Shown: positions 24,747 through 33,931 of the stretch, in pieces
Layout: each line of letters opens with the position of its first letter
How positions within the stretch are numbered: the stretch's first letter is position 1
DNA from: Paractinoplanes atraurantiacus
Lineage (GTDB): Bacteria; Actinomycetota; Actinomycetes; Mycobacteriales; Micromonosporaceae
Assembly: GCF_900215205.1 (NCBI RefSeq)
Contig: NZ_OBDY01000022.1
Coordinates: 119,009 to 183,008 of the forward strand
Length of the DNA: 64,000 bases
Reading direction: 5' to 3'
Made by a program: the position numbers and the translations under genes
Notes under the pieces: generated by a model
Database searches by the model: none
Told to the model about the DNA's origin: nothing
The model's input: only the letters and a program-made list of their open reading frames with translations

Positions 24747-27617
24747 TCAGGACACGGCGACGTCGAAGACGTGCATGATGCCCTTGTCGGTGGACTGCGG
24801 AAGGATCACCGCGTCGACCGTCTTCGTGCTGTCGAGGGCGGCCGGAGCCGTGGCGAAGACGCGGAACGTGCCGTCGCCGGCGGTGCCGTTGGCGTTGTTG
24901 CGACCGGTCAGGGTGATCAGGGCGGTCGGGTCGGCCGCGGCCCAGTCGGCGAGCGTGACGGTGACCGGCTGGGTGGTCTTGTCGGTGTAGACGACAGTGG
25001 CCGTGCCCGTGGACGGGCCGTTGGTGGCCAGGCCCAAGAACGAGACGCTGGTGGCCTTCCTGTTCTTCAGGTCGACGCGCTGGCCGTGCGGGATCCAGTT
25101 GTCGGGCGTTCCCGGCTCGGCGGTGGGCCAGGTGAAGGTGATGCCGGTCTGGCCCAGCGGCAGCGACGCGCCGGGGGTGGCGCCGGCCGCGGCCAGGCTC
25201 TCGCGGGAGAACGACCAGTCGCTCAGGTCCATCGAGCCCAGGTTGCCCTGGCCGTTCGGGGTGGTGCCGGCGTTGTTGCGGGCGTCCGCGCCGTCCGTGT
25301 ACGACGGCGGCACGTCCGCGGCCCCGGTTCCCCACGTGCCGGGCGTGGCCGCCATCGTGAAGTCGAGGCGGCCGGCCGTCCGAGCGTCCACCCAGTTCGC
25401 GCTCGTCTTACGACCGTTGACCTTCAGGGACGACACATACTTCTTGCCATTCTGTACGCCCGGAGCGGTGATCCGGAGGTCACGGTGCCCGTCGACCGGG
25501 TCGATCGTGATGCTCTTGAACATCGGAGCGCTGATCAGCAGGTCGCCGGTGCCGTAGACGGCCGGGTAGACGCCCAGGTTGGCGAAGACGTACCACGCGC
25601 TCAGCGAACCCTGGTCGTCGTTGCCGGGCAGGCCCGACGGCGTCGTGTCGTACATCTCGGAGACGGCCCGGTAGAGCACGTCGGTGGCCTTGGCCGGCGC
25701 CTGGAGCCAGTTGTAGACCCACGGGGTGCCGAAGGCGGGCTGGTTCGACAGGTAGTTGCCGGTCTGGGTGTACGCGCCGGCGTCGAGCTGGGCCATCAGC
25801 GTGTCCAGCTGCGCGGTGGCCGCGGCGGCGCCGCCCCGCTTGGCGATCAGCGTGGACATGTTCTGCGGGACCAGCCAGCCGTACTGGTAGCCGGTGGACT
25901 GGTTGAACTGGCCGCGGCCGGCACCGTCCTCCCGGACCCGCAGGTCGAAGCTCCGGTCGAAGCCGGTGCGCTCGCGCGGGCGGACGTGCTGGGTGACCGG
26001 GTCGAAGACGTTCATCCAGTTCTGGGCGCGGCCCATGAAGAACTTGTAGTTCGCGAGATCGCCTTCTTTGAAAGCCAGCCGTGCGATCGCGAAGTCGTCG
26101 ATCGCGTATTCGAGGACGCGCGACGTGGCGAAGTCGCCCTTGCGGTTCTCGATCAGGCCGGTCGCGAAGTACTGGTACGCGTCGGAGCGGCTGCTGGCGA
26201 CCGCGGGCAGCTTCTGGGTGGCGACCATCGAGGCCAGGGCGGCCTTGCGGTCGTAGCCGGTGATGCCCATGTCGTCGAGCGTGGCCAGGATGACCTGGTA
26301 GTTGTCGCCCTGCATGCGGGCCGCGCCGGGCGCCCACGAGCCCTTCTGCTTCACCATGTCGACGATCGACTGCGCCATGTCGCCGGCGACCTTGGGGAAG
26401 GTCAGCGCGATCAGCTGGGCCTGGCTGCGGTACATGTCCCAGCCGGAGCCGGCGAAGTTCAGGTTCTCGTAGAAGTGCCGGCCCTTGGCGACCACGTGCA
26501 CCTGGTTGTCGTAGCCGAGATACTGGCCGTTGACGTCGTCCCGCACGTTCGGGTGCAGCAGGGAGTGGTAGAGCGCGGTGTAGAACGAGGTCCGCTGCGC
26601 GTCGGTGCCGCCACCGATGTCGATCGTGCCGAGCGCCCGCTTCCATTGGGACGCGGCGTCCCGGCGTACGGCATCGAATCGCTCTTTACCGACCTCCTTC
26701 TCCCGGTTCGCGGCCGCATTCGCGACGCTCACGTAGCTGAAGCCGGTCTTGGCGGTGACCTTGGCGCCGTCGGCGAAGGTGATCCACGCGCCGGTGTCGT
26801 GGCGGTAGTCGACGCCGGTGTCGGTGGTGCTCTTGATCGCGTGGGCCGAGCCGGCGGTCATCTCGCCGTCGTTCCAGGTGCCGTACGAGGCGAACGGCTT
26901 GTCGTACGTGGTGGAGAAGTACGCCTTGTAGAGGTTGCCGACGTCGCAGACATCGGTGCCGTACATCCAGCCGCTGACCGTCCGGGTGGCCGGGTCGATG
27001 GTGACCTCAGAGCCGAACGACCGGTTGTTCTGCCCGGACACGTCGAGGATCAGGGTCGCATTCTCCGAGAAAGAGAAACGGCTTACGGCCGTACGGGCGC
27101 CGGCCGTCAATTCCGTGGTGATGCCATTGTCCAGGGCCACCTTGTAATAGCCCGGCTGCGACACCTCGTTGGCGTGACTGAAACTCAGGTAGTACGGCTT
27201 CACGTCGGCCGACGGGTTGGTGGGCAGGACGCCGTCGGTGAGCTCACCGGCGTACGGAATGGTGGGGAACTCGTAGCCGCCGTAACGGCCGGTGCACCCC
27301 GTGCCCGAATAGCGTGTCAGGCCGAACCCGCGGATGAGACCGGCGGTGTATTCGTAGCCGCCCTTCTCCCCCACCAGCGCGTTGCCGGCCTTGTAGGTGG
27401 TCGGGCTGGGCTGCACCATGCCGAACGGCACGGCGGCGCCCGGGAAGGTGTTGCCGTACGCGTCGTTGCTCTTGTTCTGCGTCGTGTCCATCTCGGTGCC
27501 GATGAACTGGTTGACCGCGTCAAACGGCGCCAGCTCCCGGTGAGCGTCCGCGGGCGTGGCCAGCACCGCGGTCGAGAGGATCGGCGCCAGCGCGAGCGCC
27601 AGATACCGGATGCGCAT
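24747..27617 (-). CDS. Secreted GH92 family alpha-mannosidase
   Basis: A 956-residue exported glycosidase that removes alpha-linked mannose from N-glycans or fungal mannans in a Ca-dependent inverting reaction. The Sec signal ends at PADA near residue 24. The GH92 features are NTFPGAAVPFGMVQPSP, RGFGLTRYSGTGC, the GSGWDMYRSQAQL region and the catalytic-domain segment GLPGNDDQGSLSAWYVF. A C-terminal domain of about 180 residues (LGSMDLSDWSFSRESLAAAGATPGA) looks like a beta-sandwich module. ATG 27617 has GAAGGA upstream; the open frame continues to 28658 but lacks coding character there. With the pectate lyase it adds to a plant/fungal-debris-degrading profile. Confidence 0.94.
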   Translation of the reverse strand: MRIRYLALALAPILSTAVLATPADAHRELAPFDAVNQFIGTEMDTTQNKSNDAYGNTFPGAAVPFGMVQPSPTTYKAGNALVGEKGGYEYTAGLIRGFGLTRYSGTGCTGRYGGYEFPTIPYAGELTDGVLPTNPSADVKPYYLSFSHANEVSQPGYYKVALDNGITTELTAGARTAVSRFSFSENATLILDVSGQNNRSFGSEVTIDPATRTVSGWMYGTDVCDVGNLYKAYFSTTYDKPFASYGTWNDGEMTAGSAHAIKSTTDTGVDYRHDTGAWITFADGAKVTAKTGFSYVSVANAAANREKEVGKERFDAVRRDAASQWKRALGTIDIGGGTDAQRTSFYTALYHSLLHPNVRDDVNGQYLGYDNQVHVVAKGRHFYENLNFAGSGWDMYRSQAQLIALTFPKVAGDMAQSIVDMVKQKGSWAPGAARMQGDNYQVILATLDDMGITGYDRKAALASMVATQKLPAVASSRSDAYQYFATGLIENRKGDFATSRVLEYAIDDFAIARLAFKEGDLANYKFFMGRAQNWMNVFDPVTQHVRPRERTGFDRSFDLRVREDGAGRGQFNQSTGYQYGWLVPQNMSTLIAKRGGAAAATAQLDTLMAQLDAGAYTQTGNYLSNQPAFGTPWVYNWLQAPAKATDVLYRAVSEMYDTTPSGLPGNDDQGSLSAWYVFANLGVYPAVYGTGDLLISAPMFKSITIDPVDGHRDLRITAPGVQNGKKYVSSLKVNGRKTSANWVDARTAGRLDFTMAATPGTWGTGAADVPPSYTDGADARNNAGTTPNGQGNLGSMDLSDWSFSRESLAAAGATPGASLPLGQTGITFTWPTAEPGTPDNWIPHGQRVDLKNRKATSVSFLGLATNGPSTGTATVVYTDKTTQPVTVTLADWAAADPTALITLTGRNNANGTAGDGTFRVFATAPAALDSTKTVDAVILPQSTDKGIMHVFDVAVS

Positions 27618-27788
27618 TCGTGTTCCTTCGAAAGGGGTGTCGATCAACAGCGAAGCATCCTGTCCCCAGAGGACCCCCACGTGACCAGAAGTCGAACAAC
27701 AGACCTTTTCGCGCGTACGGATTAGCCCGCTCGGGCTTCCACAGACGGGCGACTGACCTGGGGCTCGATGGTCGGCAGGATCGGCCGC

Positions 27789-28634
27789 ATGGATGCGACG
27801 GCCACGGCCTGGGTGATGACGACCGCCGTCCTGGCGGCCGTCGGCTGGGGAACGTCGGACTTCCTGGCCGGCGCGCTGACCCGCCGCGTACCCCTCCTGA
27901 CGATCCTCATCGGCTCCCAGATCGCGGCGATGATCCTCGTCCTGCCGGTGGCGGTGGTGCGCGGCCTCCCACCGGCATGGGACGCCCGGCTGTGGCTGGG
28001 CGCGGCCGCCGGCCTGATCGGACTGCCGGCGATGGGCCTGCTCTACCGGGCGATGCGCGACGGCTCCCCCGCGGTGGTGGCACCGGTCGCCGCGATAGCC
28101 GCCCTGATACCCGTCGGCTGGGGCCTGCTGCACGGCCAGCGGGTCGGCGCTTTCGTGGTCGTCGGCGTGGCCGCGGGCCTGGCCGGCGCCACGATGGCCA
28201 GCTGGCCGGTGCCGGGCCTGCCCCGCAGCCGCCCCCGATGGCCGGCCGCGGTGTGCGCCCTGGGCGCCGCAGTCGGCTTCGGAGCGTTCTTCGTGCTCCT
28301 GCACGAGGCGGGCGAGGCGGACGAGTTCTGGGCGGTGGCCATCGCCCGGATCAGCGCCGGCGTAGCCGCCACAGCTTTGGCGGTCCTGCTCGGCCAGTGC
28401 CGGCCCACCCTGTTCCAGCCGAAGATCTTCTTGGTCGGCGCCTCCGACGTCGGAGCCGACGCGGCGTTCATCGTGGCGGCCGCGTCGGCCCTGGCCCCGA
28501 CGGCGGTGGTGGCGTCGCTCTACCCCGCGGTCACGCTGCTGCTCAACCGCCTGGTCCTGAGAGAACGACTGCACACCATTCATCTGTACGGGGTGGTCTC
28601 GGCCGTTTTCGCCGTGGCTTGCCTGGCTCGATGA
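27789..28634 (+). CDS. EamA/DMT-family transporter
   Basis: A 281-residue ten-TM drug/metabolite transporter with the duplicated EamA domain. The first half contains WGTSDFLAGAL and ALLYRAM-like text (GLLYRAMRDGSPAVVAPVAAI); the second ends SLYPAVTLLLNRLVLRERLHTIHLYGVV, the classic EamA C-terminal signature. ATG 27789 (with GCAGGA upstream) is preferred over 27768. Substrate not predictable. Confidence 0.85.
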   Translation: MDATATAWVMTTAVLAAVGWGTSDFLAGALTRRVPLLTILIGSQIAAMILVLPVAVVRGLPPAWDARLWLGAAAGLIGLPAMGLLYRAMRDGSPAVVAPVAAIAALIPVGWGLLHGQRVGAFVVVGVAAGLAGATMASWPVPGLPRSRPRWPAAVCALGAAVGFGAFFVLLHEAGEADEFWAVAIARISAGVAATALAVLLGQCRPTLFQPKIFLVGASDVGADAAFIVAAASALAPTAVVASLYPAVTLLLNRLVLRERLHTIHLYGVVSAVFAVACLAR

Positions 28635-28687
28635 CCACATGCGATAATGGACAGGCAATCGGGAATTAATTATCGCGCCTTACACCA

Positions 28688-29077
28688 TTAGCATAGCCGA
28701 GCCTTCTGAGCCGCTGCTAGTTTTCGCGTCCCGTTTGCACAATGCCTACACCTTTCCCGGCAATGCTGGATCGCGCCCTCCCCGGCCCCCACATTGGTCC
28801 TCGTCCAGCAATAGCCGAAGGCACCGGGGGACGCTCTCATGGACTTGCACGCGGTATTTCGCATGCTCACCATCACCAGGTTCAAAACAGCCGGCACGTC
28901 GTCGTCGCGGGAGATCGCGCTGAAGGCCAGGCGGAGGGAGGACCAGCGCCTGCTCCGCTTCGCTGACCGTCGCCGCTGAATGAGGCACACAACGACGACA
29001 CCGCCCACAAAGATGACGGCAACGCTGATCGCCAAGCCGGCGAGCGGAGCGGGAAGACCGAACAGCAGCCCCAACAC
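28688..29077 (-). CDS. Possible small membrane protein
   Basis: A weak candidate of about 129 residues starting at GTG 29077: one strong membrane helix (LAGLAISVAVIFVGGVVVVCLI) followed by RRR and a basic, Ser-rich tail. The surrounding 28.63-29.25 kb stretch is lower in GC than the genome and holds no other convincing gene. The C-terminal half looks unlike protein-coding sequence, so the frame may end earlier or be decayed. Confidence 0.3.
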   Translation of the reverse strand: MLGLLFGLPAPLAGLAISVAVIFVGGVVVVCLIQRRRSAKRSRRWSSLRLAFSAISRDDDVPAVLNLVMVSMRNTACKSMRASPGAFGYCWTRTNVGAGEGAIQHCRERCRHCANGTRKLAAAQKARLC

Positions 29078-29250
29078 CTTGAAGGCGGCCCGCTCACAAT
29101 CACAGCTGATCCCGGCGCGGCCGAGACACGATGGCCACGGCCGCGTCCACCTCAGCCGGTGTTCAACCACTCCCCAGCGTTACCGACTTCCGCCGGCCAC
29201 GACACATACTGGCCTTACCTGGTACGCGATCACGGGGGGAGTGTGTTCCG

Positions 29251-29532
29251 TTGACCATTCCGCAGGATGTCGGCCCTATTCCGCCGCGCGGGCGCCACAC
29301 GGGAGAGCGGGCGAGCGGCGATGTCGTTCTTCAACTGCACGAAAGGTGGATAAGTCACAGGCAGGCGATCCAGGGTCTGCTTCGGGAGAAATATCTGTAC
29401 GCCGCCCGAGCCGAGTCCTACGGCACCGTCAAAGATCCGCGCAAACTCCTGTCGTCGAGGATCGAGGCCATCGCCGCCGAGGAGACCATGCGCCTGGGCG
29501 AACGTCTCCGGGAGCCTCAAAGTGGCACGTGA
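29251..29532 (+). CDS. Hypothetical protein, helical, TTG start
   Basis: An unrecognised protein of about 93 residues with the most coding-like frame in this low-GC stretch. TTG 29251 follows GGGGGGA by about 10 bases. The C-terminal half is charged and helical (WISHRQAIQGLLREKYLYAARAESYG, then RKLLSSRIEAIAAEETMRLGERL). No domain is recognised. It overlaps the end of the broken acetyltransferase on the other strand by 16 bp. Confidence 0.45.
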   Translation: MTIPQDVGPIPPRGRHTGERASGDVVLQLHERWISHRQAIQGLLREKYLYAARAESYGTVKDPRKLLSSRIEAIAAEETMRLGERLREPQSGT

Positions 29533-30280
29533 AGCACCTCCTGGGCCGCTCGCCGGTAGATGACGGTGCGGCCGGCGTCGCGGAAGCCGATTCGGTGGTA
29601 GAGCTCGCGTGGCACCGGGCAGGCGGCGTCACCGCGGGGGCACACCACGGCGAGGGTGGCGCCGGCGCCGGAAGGTCGGCGTCCAGATCACGGACGCAGT
29701 GCCGGAAGAAGGGCTCGTCCACTTCCCGGTATCCGGCATCTTGGAGGCCACCGACCAGCGCCGCGTCGGAGTCCATCGCCGTGACCGTCTGCTCGACCGG
29801 GCCGGCCGCCTCGTCGAACCAGCGCAGCATCTCGGGCACCAGATGCGGCGGCGCATGCGGTTCGAGCCGCCCCGGCGGGCCGAGACAAGCCCAGCCCACG
29901 ACCTCACCGTCCGCGCCCCGCCACATCCGCACCGTGCGGTCCAGCAGGCCCGGCCGTTGCCAGGCCAGGTCCCCGACATGCCAATGACTGTCCACCGTCC
30001 AGCCGCGCTGAACGGCCCGCTGCATCGCGGCCACCAGCGAGTCCTGCTGGGCCGAGTAGAACAGGGCGGTGGTGGCCCAGTCGTGAGGTGACTGCTCGTA
30101 TTCGCCGTCGGGCGGCGCCGGAACACTCGTCCGAGGTGGCTGCGCCCTTTCGAGCACGCCCCAGCAGAAGCCGGACTCGTCGAAGGGCGGCGGCACCGGA
30201 TCTCCCCGGCGCAGGGCGGCGACCGCCGGGGCGAGTTCGGACAGCCCGACCAGAGGCGAACTCGTACGAGTCGAACCACA
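29517..30280 (-). pseudogene. GNAT acetyltransferase gene with at least one frameshift
   Basis: The main frame encodes LRRGDPVPPPFDESGFCWGVLERAQ through RHCVRDLDADLPAP. One base is then missing in the run around 29659-29671, and the next frame continues GATLAVVCPRGDAACPVPRELYHRIGFRD to HVPL and a stop. LYHRIGF is motif B of GNAT enzymes, so the halves belong together. At the 5' end no start codon exists in frame, and a neighbouring frame holds LWFDSYEFASGRA, pointing to a second indel near 30265. The gene is disrupted, or the assembly is wrong twice. Confidence 0.7.
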
Positions 30281-30331
30281 GAACCCGTCACCTCTCCGCG
30301 CCCCGCGGCGTCCGAGGCATCATCCCGCACT

Positions 30332-30362
30332 GGCCGGGCAGGAGGTTGTCTCCCGCCCGGCC
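30332..30362 (-). terminator. Hairpin terminator after M1 peptidase
   Basis: GGCCGGGC/GCCCGGCC outer stem with inner GGAG/CTCC pairing, 20 nt past the peptidase stop. Confidence 0.7.
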
Positions 30363-30381
30363 GTGCGGTGGGCGGGGCCTG

Positions 30382-31869
30382 TCAGCGCTGGTGGAGCAGT
30401 GCGTGCGTACGGCTGATCTGGGCCCACGACTTCGGGGCCTTCTTGGCGGCCAGAGTCGCCGCGACCGCGACTACCGGCTTGGACGGGGTGTAGAGCCACG
30501 CCTGGAAGAGGGCGTCCAGGTCCTTGCCCGAGATCTTCTCGGCCAGGGCGGTGAACTCCTCCGTGGTGGCGTTGCCGTAGCGGTGGTCGGCGGCCCACGT
30601 GCGCAGGATCTCGAAGAAGTCGTCGTCGCCGACGGCCAGGCGCAGCTGGTGCAGGGTCATCGCGCCCCGGTCGTAGACCGCGTCGCCGAACAGCTGGGCC
30701 ACGCCCGGGTCGGCCGGAGCCGTGGTCCAGACGCGGGCGTCGGCGGGATACGTGGCGTACAGGTAATCGAAGATCTCCTGCGCCGTGCCCTCGCCGTTCT
30801 CCTCCGACCAGAGCCACTCCGCGTAGCTGGCGAAGCCCTCGTTGAGCCAGATGTGGCGCCAGTCGGCGACCGACACCGAGTCGCCGAACCACTGGTGGGC
30901 GTTCTCGTGCACGACCACCGACGTGTTGGAGCCGCGGGTGAAGAAGGCCGTCGCGTAGTTGGGGCGGGTCTGGTTCTCGAGCGCGCAGCAGAGCGTGTTG
31001 GGCGGAGCCACCACGCCGCCGCGGGCCTCGAACGGCCACGGGCCGAAGATCGTGGTCTCCCAGTCGGTGATCTCGGCCGTGCGCTCGACGCTGGACTGCG
31101 CCGCCTCACGGAGTTCCTGGGTCATGAGCTGCGAGTACGCGTTGTAGACGGGCTGGCCGTTGGCGGTCGTGTCGGTCGTGACGTCGTACTGGCCGATGGT
31201 TATGAAGGTCAGGTAGGTGGCCTGCGGTTTGAGGGAACGCCAGCTCCAGCGGGTGTAGCCGAGAGTCTCGCGGACCGGCGGGCGCGGCATGGTGCCGTTG
31301 CTGATCGCCTCGACGCCGTCGGGCACCGACACCGACACGTCGAAGGTGGCCTTGTCGGTCGGATGGTCGTTGCTCGGGTACCACCACCAGGCGATCTCCG
31401 GCTCGCCGATCGCCATGGCGCCGTCCGGCGTGCGAATCCAGGCGGTGAAACCGGCCGCGACCTTGGTCGACGGCACGCCCGAGTAGCGCACCACGACCGT
31501 CATGGCGCCGCCGTCGCGGACCGGGCGGGCCGGCGTGACGACCAGCTCGTGATCGCCCTGCCGGGCGAACGTGGCCGGGCGGTTGTTCACCAGCACCGAG
31601 GACACGTCGAGCACGAAGTCGAGGTTGAAGCGGCTGAGATCCTGGGTGGCGGTGGCCAGGATCGTGGTGGTGCCGGTGAGCGTGTCGGTCGCGGGGGTGT
31701 ACCGCAGGCGGATGTCGTAGTGGGACACGTCGTACCCGCTGTTGCCGTAGTCCGGGAAGTAGCTGTCGCCCACCCCGGGGCCGCCGGGAGCGGGCGCGGC
31801 CTGCGCCGGCACCCCCGTTCCGGCCAGGGTCACCACGATGGCGGTCAGTGCCACGAGCAGTCGTCGCAC
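30382..31869 (-). CDS. Secreted M1-family zinc metallopeptidase
   Basis: A 495-residue exported aminopeptidase N-like enzyme. The Sec signal ends at AQAAP. An N-terminal beta domain (DVSHYDIRLRYTP) is followed by the catalytic domain with zinc motif HENAHQWFG and downstream Glu in WLNEGFASYAEW. The exopeptidase GAMEN-type segment appears as EARGGVVAPPN and is atypical; this deviates from classic PepN. It lacks the long C-terminal ARM-repeat domain, as is common in shorter actinobacterial secreted forms. A palindrome lies in the divergent promoter region with the MFS gene. Confidence 0.92.
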   Translation of the reverse strand: MRRLLVALTAIVVTLAGTGVPAQAAPAPGGPGVGDSYFPDYGNSGYDVSHYDIRLRYTPATDTLTGTTTILATATQDLSRFNLDFVLDVSSVLVNNRPATFARQGDHELVVTPARPVRDGGAMTVVVRYSGVPSTKVAAGFTAWIRTPDGAMAIGEPEIAWWWYPSNDHPTDKATFDVSVSVPDGVEAISNGTMPRPPVRETLGYTRWSWRSLKPQATYLTFITIGQYDVTTDTTANGQPVYNAYSQLMTQELREAAQSSVERTAEITDWETTIFGPWPFEARGGVVAPPNTLCCALENQTRPNYATAFFTRGSNTSVVVHENAHQWFGDSVSVADWRHIWLNEGFASYAEWLWSEENGEGTAQEIFDYLYATYPADARVWTTAPADPGVAQLFGDAVYDRGAMTLHQLRLAVGDDDFFEILRTWAADHRYGNATTEEFTALAEKISGKDLDALFQAWLYTPSKPVVAVAATLAAKKAPKSWAQISRTHALLHQR

Positions 31870-31910
31870 GGGACTTTCCTTCCGTCGATGGAACGGTCAC
31901 GCCGAACATA

Positions 31911-31924
31911 TCGAAGACCTTCGA
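31911..31924. promoter_or_regulatory. Small palindrome between M1 peptidase and MFS genes
   Basis: TCGAAG-AC-CTTCGA in the 115-bp divergent region; a possible operator. Confidence 0.3.
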
Positions 31925-31984
31925 AAGATCGCCGCCCCGTTTCCACTGGACCTTCACCCAGGGGCAGGCCCCACGATCGGCGCC

Positions 31985-33205
31985 GTGGAGCTCTTCATCG
32001 ACCGGCGGCCCCTGCGGATACCCGCCTTCCGCCGCCTCTGGACGGCCTCGGCGGTCACGGCCGTGGGCGGTTCGTTCAGCCTGATCGCGGTGCCGACCCA
32101 ACTGTTCACCCTGACCGGGTCGTCGGCCCTGGTCGGGATGTCGGCCGCGGTCTCGCTGGCCACGCTCGTCGTGTCGGCGCTGTGGTCCGGCGCCCTGGCC
32201 GACGCGATCGACCGCCGCCGGCTGTTGCTGGCCGGCAACGGCGGACTCGGGCTGGCCTATCTGGGCTTGTGGCTGAACGCGGCACTCGGCCTCGACTCGA
32301 TTCCGCTGATACTGATCATGGTCGGGGTGCAGAGTGTCAGTCTCGGCGCCGGCCTGACGGCCATGGGTGCCGCGGTGCCCCGCGTGGTGCCGGCCGAGCA
32401 GTTGGTCGCGGCCAACAGCCTGAGTTCCCTGACCAGGTACGGCGGCGCCGTCGCGGGCCCACTGCTGGCGGGGGTGCTGATCCCGGTGACCGGGCTGGGA
32501 ACGCTGTACCTGCTCGACTGTCTCGCGCTCGGCCTCGTGCTGTGGGCGGTGGCCCGGCTGCCGCCCATGCCGGCGCCGGCGGCCGGCGCGACGGGCACGT
32601 TACGCCGGCTCGGTGACGGCTTCCGCTATCTCGCGGGGCGCCGGGTGCTGATCGCGATCCTCGCCGTGGATCTGGCCGCGATGGTCTTCGCCCTTCCGCA
32701 CGCGCTGCTGCCGGAGGTGGCCGAGCGCACCTACGGCGGGCCGGCCGGCGGCGGCACCGGGCTCGGGCTCCTGTTCGCGGCGTACCCGGCCGGGGTGCTC
32801 CTGGCCGCCCTGCTGTCGGGGACGTTCAGCCGGGCGCGGCGGCACGGCGCGCTCATGGCCTCGGCCGCGATGGCCTGGGGCGGCTGCGTGGTGATGCTCG
32901 GGCTGGCTGCGAACCTCACGGTCGCGGTGGTGGCGCTGGCGCTCGGCGGCGCCGTCAACTTCGTGCTGAGCGCCTTTCGCAACGCGATCTCCCAGGCGCA
33001 CACCGATGACGCTCTCCGCGGGCGCATTCAGGGCTCGCTCACGGTCGTCCTGATGGGCGGTCCTCAGCTCGCCAACATGCTGCACGGTTTCGGCGGTGCG
33101 GTTCTCGGCGCGCGCCCGGCGATCGTCGCGGGTGGAGCACTCACCGTACTGACGGTCGCGCTTCTGCTCCGGGGGTTGCCCGAGCTGTGGCGGTACGGCC
33201 GGTGA
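31985..33205 (+). CDS. MFS transporter (EntS-like exporter)
   Basis: A 406-residue major facilitator with 12 predicted TM segments. It starts at GTG 31985 (ELFIDRRPLRIPAFRRLWTASAVTAVGGSFSLIAVPTQLF), the N-terminus typical of the EntS/enterobactin-exporter-like MFS group. Motif A appears as GALADAIDRRRLLL. EntS relatives export siderophores or drugs, but no siderophore genes are nearby. It overlaps the opposing DUF1275 gene by 65 bp at the 3' end. Confidence 0.88.
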   Translation: MELFIDRRPLRIPAFRRLWTASAVTAVGGSFSLIAVPTQLFTLTGSSALVGMSAAVSLATLVVSALWSGALADAIDRRRLLLAGNGGLGLAYLGLWLNAALGLDSIPLILIMVGVQSVSLGAGLTAMGAAVPRVVPAEQLVAANSLSSLTRYGGAVAGPLLAGVLIPVTGLGTLYLLDCLALGLVLWAVARLPPMPAPAAGATGTLRRLGDGFRYLAGRRVLIAILAVDLAAMVFALPHALLPEVAERTYGGPAGGGTGLGLLFAAYPAGVLLAALLSGTFSRARRHGALMASAAMAWGGCVVMLGLAANLTVAVVALALGGAVNFVLSAFRNAISQAHTDDALRGRIQGSLTVVLMGGPQLANMLHGFGGAVLGARPAIVAGGALTVLTVALLLRGLPELWRYGR

Positions 33206-33770
33206 GGCAGGCGACCGCGAGACCGGCCGGCGCGAGCGGGAGCAGGTACGCGGCCCAGTGCGCCACCGTCATCAGCGCGGCCGCGGCCGCGGCGCCCGCC
33301 ACCAGGGACGCCAGCTGGAGCAGCACCGGCCCGGCTTTGCGCAGATCCCCGGTCAGGGCGGTGGCCAAGGCGCCGGTCATGTAGGTGGTGGAGGCGCGCA
33401 ACCGCAGCCCGACCACGCTCTGCCCGCCCATCGCCATCGCCGCCACCGCCAGCAGGATCCGCCTGCCCCACACGCCCGGGTCGGTGAGCAGCCCACCCGC
33501 CACCACGGCGAGCAGCGCGAGCTCCACCAGCAGCGGAACGGTCACAGTCCGGGGCAGAAAACGCCAGATCAAGACCCCGATTGCGTACGCCGTGACGGCG
33601 ATCGCCACCGGGACGACCCGGCCCGCGTCGGCCGCGCCGATCCCGAACCCGAGCGTCACCAGGTTCCCGGTGATGATGCTGGCGAAGGCCCCGCCCAGCA
33701 CGGTCAGCGCCAGCAGGTCGACCGACCCCGCGGTGGCCGCCAGCAACATCGCACCGGCCCGTTCTCTCAT
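33141..33770 (-). CDS. DUF1275 (YoaK-like) membrane protein
   Basis: A 209-residue protein with about six TM segments. The first contains AGSVDLLALTVLGGAFASIITGNLVTLG, where the VDLLA...TGNLV motif is characteristic of DUF1275/YoaK proteins; GLRLRASTTYMTGALATALTGDL repeats it in the middle. Function unknown. ATG 33770 is chosen. Its last 21 codons are antisense to the MFS 3' end. Confidence 0.85.
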   Translation of the reverse strand: MRERAGAMLLAATAGSVDLLALTVLGGAFASIITGNLVTLGFGIGAADAGRVVPVAIAVTAYAIGVLIWRFLPRTVTVPLLVELALLAVVAGGLLTDPGVWGRRILLAVAAMAMGGQSVVGLRLRASTTYMTGALATALTGDLRKAGPVLLQLASLVAGAAAAAALMTVAHWAAYLLPLAPAGLAVACLTGRTATARATPGAEARPSVR

Positions 33771-33931
33771 GGGCCGAGTAGATACCCCGGCGCCCGGCGC
33801 CACAGGCGAAAACGTGAGCCACGAGTCAGGGCCACCCGGACGGCGGACACGGCTGACCGAGTGACCGCTTCCGTACGGCGCGTAGTCGATCTATGTTGCT
33901 GGATATTTGCCGTCATCGAAGGGAGTTCACC

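Noticed and set aside
21626..24778. 1050-codon plus-strand open frame
   Set aside because: Antisense to the LAL regulator, which has clear Walker and LuxR motifs. The plus frame has no recognisable motif.
24717..27725. 1002-codon plus-strand open frame
   Set aside because: Antisense to the GH92 mannosidase, whose motifs are unmistakable.
27618..28658. N-terminal extension of the GH92 frame
   Set aside because: It would bury the signal peptide, cross the EamA gene antisense and has shadow-like composition; ATG 27617 with signal peptide is the better start.
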